Notes under the pieces: model-generated
Databases searched by the model: none
What the model was told of the DNA's origin: nothing
The model's input: only the letters and a program-made list of their open reading frames with translations
Position numbers and translations under genes: made by a program
Shown: positions 6,989 to 8,808 of the stretch, in pieces
Layout of the letters: every line of letters begins with the position of its first letter
Position numbering within the stretch: position 1 is the stretch's first letter
Origin: JBEIUL01 sp044356865
GTDB lineage: Bacteria; Planctomycetota; Phycisphaerae; Phycisphaerales; SM1A02
Direction of reading: 5' to 3'
DNA length: 8,808 nt
NCBI GenBank assembly: GCA_044356865.1
Contig: JBIKVN010000131.1
Span: 1 to 8,808, forward strand

Positions 6989-7140
6989 CGGGAATTGGGC
7001 GTGCCCTCGTGGCGCGACCGGTTCCCGTCGTTCGTTTTGCTCCCCTACGGCAAGACGCGACTCCACGGGAATCGGGATGTCCGGAACGCCACCGTGCGGT
7101 GGCCTTCGTTCGTTCCCTTCCGTCGGGCCCGATGGCCCGA
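6989..7140 (+). promoter_or_regulatory. Structured mRNA leader of PEP-CTERM gene 1 (conserved three-hairpin element)
   Basis: Hairpin A has an outer stem CCGGTTCCCG (7018-7027) with CGGGAATCGG (7066-7075), one G-U pair. Inside are TCG/CGA (7028-7030 with 7058-7060), a TT bulge, and a 9-bp stem (7033-7041 with 7049-7057) closing a 7-nt loop. Hairpin B is GCCACC-GTGC-GGTGGC (7088-7103). Hairpin C is TCGGGCC-CGAT-GGCCCGA (7123-7140), ending 9 nt before the ribosome site. A 5' block CGGGAATTGG (6989-6998) could pair with 7018-7027 instead of the 3' arm of hairpin A. All these elements recur in copy 2. I do not recognise a known riboswitch class. DNA-level operator function of the repeated CGGGAA(T/C)(T/C)GG motif is an alternative. 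Confidence 0.6.
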
Positions 7141-7149
7141 GTTCCCTTC

Positions 7150-7153
7150 GGAG
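7150..7153 (+). promoter_or_regulatory. Ribosome binding site of PEP-CTERM gene 1
   Basis: GGAG with 6 nt spacing to ATG at 7160. The same site and spacing occur in copy 2, which fixes both starts at the MNLK signal peptide. Confidence 0.75.
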
Positions 7154-7159
7154 AAAGCC

Positions 7160-7765
7160 ATGAACCTCAAGCTTGGACTGTCCGCCCTCGCCGCCTCGAC
7201 CGCGATCACCTCGGTCTCGTCGGCCGCCATCTTCGTCTTCAACCAGCAGACGACCTGGGAGACCTTCGCCGGCGTCTACGGTGACTTCATCTTCACCGAG
7301 GACTTCAACGACATCGCCGACGGCGGTTACGCCTCGCCCTTCGCCCACAGCACCGGCCCGGTCGACTGGACCGCGACCGCGGGCGGCGGCCTCTTCGTGA
7401 ACGGCGGCGTCTTCTCGACGAACCTCCCCGAGACCCTCACCTTCAACTTCTCGGGCGCCCCGCTGAACGGCGTCGGCGGCAACTTCTTCGCCACCGACAT
7501 CAGTTTCAACCTGGTGCCGGCCCTCATCTTCGTCACGCTGAACGACGGCACGTCGTACGCCGGTGTCATCACCAGCACTTCGACGTTCACCGGCTTCTAC
7601 TCGAACGGCGCCGCGATCACCTCGATCGCGGTCCAGGCCTTCAGCAGCGGCGCGCCGGTCTATCCGAGCGTCGACAACCTGAAGTTCGCCACGGCCGTTC
7701 CGGCCCCGGGCGCCCTGGCCCTCCTCGGCCTCGCGGGCCTCGTCGGCGGCCGTCGCCGTCGCTGA
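7160..7765 (+). CDS. Secreted PEP-CTERM-like surface protein (paralogue 1)
   Basis: This is a 201-residue protein. The signal peptide is MNLKLGLSALAASTAITSVS with a likely cut at SSA-A (about residue 22). The middle (25-178) is predicted to be a secreted beta-rich domain with motifs FTEDFNDIA, AHSTGPVDWTATA, GGNFFATDISFN, GTSYAGV, FTGFYS and a closing VDNLKFA. It resembles the roughly 150-residue beta-sandwich domain common in planctomycete and proteobacterial PEP-CTERM proteins, whose ligand is unknown. The C-terminus is a tripartite sorting tail: VPAPG, a hydrophobic ALALLGLAGLVGG segment, and RRRR at the very end. Such tails are recognised and cleaved by an exosortase; here Pro-Ala-Pro-Gly replaces Pro-Glu-Pro. 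No cysteine is present. It has its own leader, ribosome site and terminator, so it is probably monocistronic. I cannot assign a specific function. It is about two-thirds identical, without gaps, to the gene at 8138-8743. Confidence 0.9.
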   Translation: MNLKLGLSALAASTAITSVSSAAIFVFNQQTTWETFAGVYGDFIFTEDFNDIADGGYASPFAHSTGPVDWTATAGGGLFVNGGVFSTNLPETLTFNFSGAPLNGVGGNFFATDISFNLVPALIFVTLNDGTSYAGVITSTSTFTGFYSNGAAITSIAVQAFSSGAPVYPSVDNLKFATAVPAPGALALLGLAGLVGGRRRR

Positions 7766-7794
7766 TCCCCCGGAAGGCTCCTCCGAAACTCGAA

Positions 7795-7829
7795 CCTCCC
7801 GCGTGCAGACGCGGGAGGTTTTTCCTTTT
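7795..7829 (+). terminator. Intrinsic terminator of PEP-CTERM gene 1
   Basis: A perfect 10-bp stem CCTCCCGCGT / ACGCGGGAGG with tetraloop GCAG is followed by TTTTTCCTTTT. It starts 29 nt after the stop codon. The stem-loop and T-tract make a textbook rho-independent terminator and isolate this gene from the next unit. Confidence 0.93.
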
Positions 7830-7927
7830 CGCGGCGCTGATCGCCGTGGCTCGGGACAGGCCCGGCCCGAGAACCGTGGCTGGACGGGAAAAACTGCTTG
7901 GGTTCGAGGTGCTTTCGCCGTCGCGAT
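7830..7927. other. Spacer between the two PEP-CTERM units
   Basis: No gene is seen. The stretch contains CTCGGG/CCCGAG with a 10-nt loop and two copies of CCGTGGCT 30 nt apart. Neither has a recognisable role, and neither is part of the duplicated unit. Confidence 0.4.
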
Positions 7928-7956
7928 TTGACTCCGCCCGATCCGGAGGCACCTTT
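7928..7956 (+). promoter_or_regulatory. Possible promoter of the second PEP-CTERM unit
   Basis: TTGACT, a good -35 match, then a 17-nt spacer and ACCTTT, a weak -10. The position and spacing match the candidate of copy 1. Transcription would start near 7963, giving a leader of about 175 nt. Confidence 0.4.
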
Positions 7957-7967
7957 CAGGCTGAGGA

Positions 7968-8118
7968 CGGGAATTGGGCGTGCCTTCGGGCATGGCCGGT
8001 TCCCGTCGTTTCGTTTCGCCCCCTTGCGGCGAGACGCGACTCCACGGGAATCGGGATCCGCAGCGGCCACCGTGCGGTGGCTCGAGTTCGTTCCCTTCCT
8101 TCGGGCCCGATGGCCCGA
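7968..8118 (+). promoter_or_regulatory. Structured mRNA leader of PEP-CTERM gene 2 (conserved three-hairpin element)
   Basis: This has the same fold as copy 1. Hairpin A has outer stem 7996-8005 with 8045-8054, TCG/CGA (8006-8008 with 8037-8039), a TTT bulge, and a 9-bp stem CGTTTCGCC / GGCGAGACG (8012-8020 with 8028-8036) around a 7-nt loop. Hairpin B is 8066-8081 and hairpin C is 8101-8118. Relative to copy 1, the pair T7038-A7052 is C8017-G8031, and the wobble T7041-G7049 is C8020-G8028, so pairing is kept. The extra T falls in the bulge. The competing 5' block CGGGAATTGG is at 7968-7977. Confidence 0.6.
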
Positions 8119-8127
8119 GTTCCCTTC

Positions 8128-8131
8128 GGAG
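8128..8131 (+). promoter_or_regulatory. Ribosome binding site of PEP-CTERM gene 2
   Basis: GGAG with 6 nt spacing to ATG at 8138, identical in placement to copy 1. Confidence 0.75.
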
Positions 8132-8137
8132 TCAGCC

Positions 8138-8743
8138 ATGAACCTCAAGATCGGACTGTCCGCCCTCGTCGCCGCGACCTCGGTCGCGTCGGTTTCCTCC
8201 GCCTCGATCATCGTCTTCGACCAGCGGTCGACCTGGGAGGTCTTCGCCGGCCTCTCCGGCAACTACATCTTCAACGAAGACTTCAACGACATCGCCAACG
8301 GCTTCCACGCGTCGCCGTTCGCCCACAGCACCGGCCCGGTGGACTGGACGGCGACCGCCACGAACGGCCTGTTCGTGAACGACGGCGAGTTCTCGACGAG
8401 CACGCCCGAGCTGCTGAGCTTCAGCTTCTCGAGCGCCCCGGTCTACGGGGTCGGCGGGAACTTCTTCGGCACGGACATCGACTTCAACGTCGTGCCCGCC
8501 CTGCTCTTCATCTCGCTGAGCGACGGCACCACCTACGCGGGCGTGGTCAGCAACCCGAACACCTTCACCGGGTTCTTCTCGACCGGTGCGGCGATCACCG
8601 GCCTGACCGTCCAGGCGGTCAGCGGGGCCTCGAGCGTCTTCCCGACGGTCGATGACATGGCCTTCGCCTCGACGGTGCCCGGACCGGGCGCCCTGGCTCT
8701 CCTCGGCCTCGCCGGCGTCGTCGCCGGTCGCCGCCGCCGCTGA
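8138..8743 (+). CDS. Secreted PEP-CTERM-like surface protein (paralogue 2)
   Basis: This is a 201-residue protein, the same length as paralogue 1 and alignable without a gap; I count about 65 differences by eye. The signal peptide is MNLKIGLSALVAATSVASVS with a likely cut at SSA-S. Blocks kept in both copies are EDFNDIA, ASPFAHSTGPVDWTATA, GVGGNFF-TDI-FN, VPAL, YAGV, TFTGF, GAAIT, VQA and the whole sorting tail. Variable positions cluster in the signal peptide, around residues 36-57, and in 165-182, as expected for surface loops. The tail is VPGPG, a hydrophobic segment, then RRRR, so the motif here is Pro-Gly-Pro-Gly. The expected fate is Sec export, exosortase cleavage and attachment to or release from the cell surface. 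The gene is monocistronic with its own leader and terminator. The function of the domain is unknown to me. Confidence 0.9.
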   Translation: MNLKIGLSALVAATSVASVSSASIIVFDQRSTWEVFAGLSGNYIFNEDFNDIANGFHASPFAHSTGPVDWTATATNGLFVNDGEFSTSTPELLSFSFSSAPVYGVGGNFFGTDIDFNVVPALLFISLSDGTTYAGVVSNPNTFTGFFSTGAAITGLTVQAVSGASSVFPTVDDMAFASTVPGPGALALLGLAGVVAGRRRR

Positions 8744-8771
8744 GCCGGACGGATTGGTTTCTCCGAAGTTC

Positions 8772-8808
8772 AGGCCTCCCGTGCGCGAGCGCGGGGGGCC
8801 TCTTTTTT
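8772..8808 (+). terminator. Intrinsic terminator of PEP-CTERM gene 2
   Basis: A 13-bp stem (8772-8784 with 8789-8801, two G-U pairs) carries a GCGA loop, a GNRA-type tetraloop, and is followed by C and six T to the window end. It sits 28 nt after the stop, as in copy 1. The sequence has diverged but the terminator function is kept. Confidence 0.9.

Larger units (their letters stand above)
6948..7829 (+). repeat. Tandem duplicated transcription unit, copy 1
   Basis: Possible promoter, structured leader, 201-codon gene and terminator are all repeated in the same order at 7928-8808. Gene starts, stops and leader hairpins are offset by exactly 978 bp. The leader is at least as similar between copies as the coding sequence, judged by eye. 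Confidence 0.9.
7928..8808 (+). repeat. Tandem duplicated transcription unit, copy 2
   Basis: This is the second copy of the unit at 6948-7829, with the same order of elements and equal gene length. The spacer between units shows no transposase, integrase or terminal repeats. Simple tandem duplication followed by divergence is the plain reading. Confidence 0.9.

Noticed and set aside
7009..7026. Sigma-54 type promoter (TGGC...GC) for PEP-CTERM gene 1
   Set aside because: TGGCGCG is followed by GTTCC rather than TTGC, and the match is not kept in copy 2, although sigma-54 control is known for some PEP-CTERM genes elsewhere.
4462..7284. Open frame of 940 codons on the plus strand across gspH to gspF
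   Set aside because: It is antisense to well-supported gspF, gspG and gspH. Its translation is rich in Arg/Glu/Asp/Gly with no domain pattern. Long antisense frames are expected in GC-rich DNA.
7843..7881. CTCGGG/CCCGAG inverted repeat and CCGTGGCT repeats in the spacer
   Set aside because: Stem is short with a 10-nt loop, lacks a T-tract and has no counterpart elsewhere in the window; such repeats are common by chance at this GC content.
6821..7993. Minus-strand frame of 390 codons opposite the first PEP-CTERM unit
   Set aside because: It crosses the terminator, the whole gene and the leader in antisense. Composition is Arg/Glu/Gly-rich with no recognisable domain.
7846..8655. Plus-strand frame of 269 codons overlapping the second PEP-CTERM gene
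   Set aside because: It is out of frame with the conserved gene, Arg-rich, and runs through the leader hairpins. The paralogous region does not preserve it.
6948..8808. Mobile element or CRISPR-like array as the cause of the repeats
   Set aside because: There are only two long diverged copies, with no short regular repeats and spacers, no transposase or integrase, and no terminal inverted repeats or target duplications seen.

Overview
The window is GC-rich (roughly two thirds or more G+C by eye) and densely coding. The genes look like those of a Planctomycetota bacterium, probably of the Phycisphaerae type. Two things suggest this: secreted proteins ending in a Pro-Ala-Pro-Gly or Pro-Gly-Pro-Gly variant of the PEP-CTERM sorting tail, and a divergent but complete run of type II secretion pseudopilin genes. 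The lineage is inferred from protein style, not from a marker gene.

Minus strand, 6810 down to 1: a compact type II secretion system (T2SS) operon in the order gspF, gspG, gspH, a fused gspI-gspJ, gspK, gspL, gspM, with gspM cut by the window edge. It encodes the inner-membrane platform (F, L, M), the major pseudopilin (G) and the minor pseudopilins (H, I, J, K). Three junctions (H/IJ, IJ/K, L/M) are 4-nt GTGA overlaps with GTG starts. G/H and K/L are separated by only 3 nt and 1 nt. The one real gap is 90 nt between gspF and gspG; it holds a hairpin and a good ribosome binding site for gspG. No gspC, gspD or gspE lies in the window.

The most unusual gene of the operon is the gspI-gspJ fusion. 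One uninterrupted frame carries two complete type III (prepilin-peptidase) N-terminal motifs, each with its Gly/+1 cleavage site, Glu5 and hydrophobic helix.

Plus strand, 6948 to 8808: a tandem duplication of a whole transcription unit, about 978 bp per repeat. Each unit has a possible promoter, a leader of about 150 nt, a 201-codon gene for a secreted PEP-CTERM-like protein, and a strong intrinsic terminator. The two proteins align without gaps at about two-thirds identity. The leaders are strikingly conserved and fold into the same three hairpins. The longest hairpin shows one fully compensatory base-pair change and one wobble-to-Watson-Crick change between copies, and its indel falls in a bulge. 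A 10-nt block at the 5' end of each leader could pair with one arm of that hairpin instead, so the leader may be a two-state switch. This leader is the best candidate for an undescribed element here.

The two halves are divergently arranged around 6811-6947. Both concern protein export (T2SS pseudopilus; exosortase-type surface sorting), but the sequence shows no direct functional link between them.
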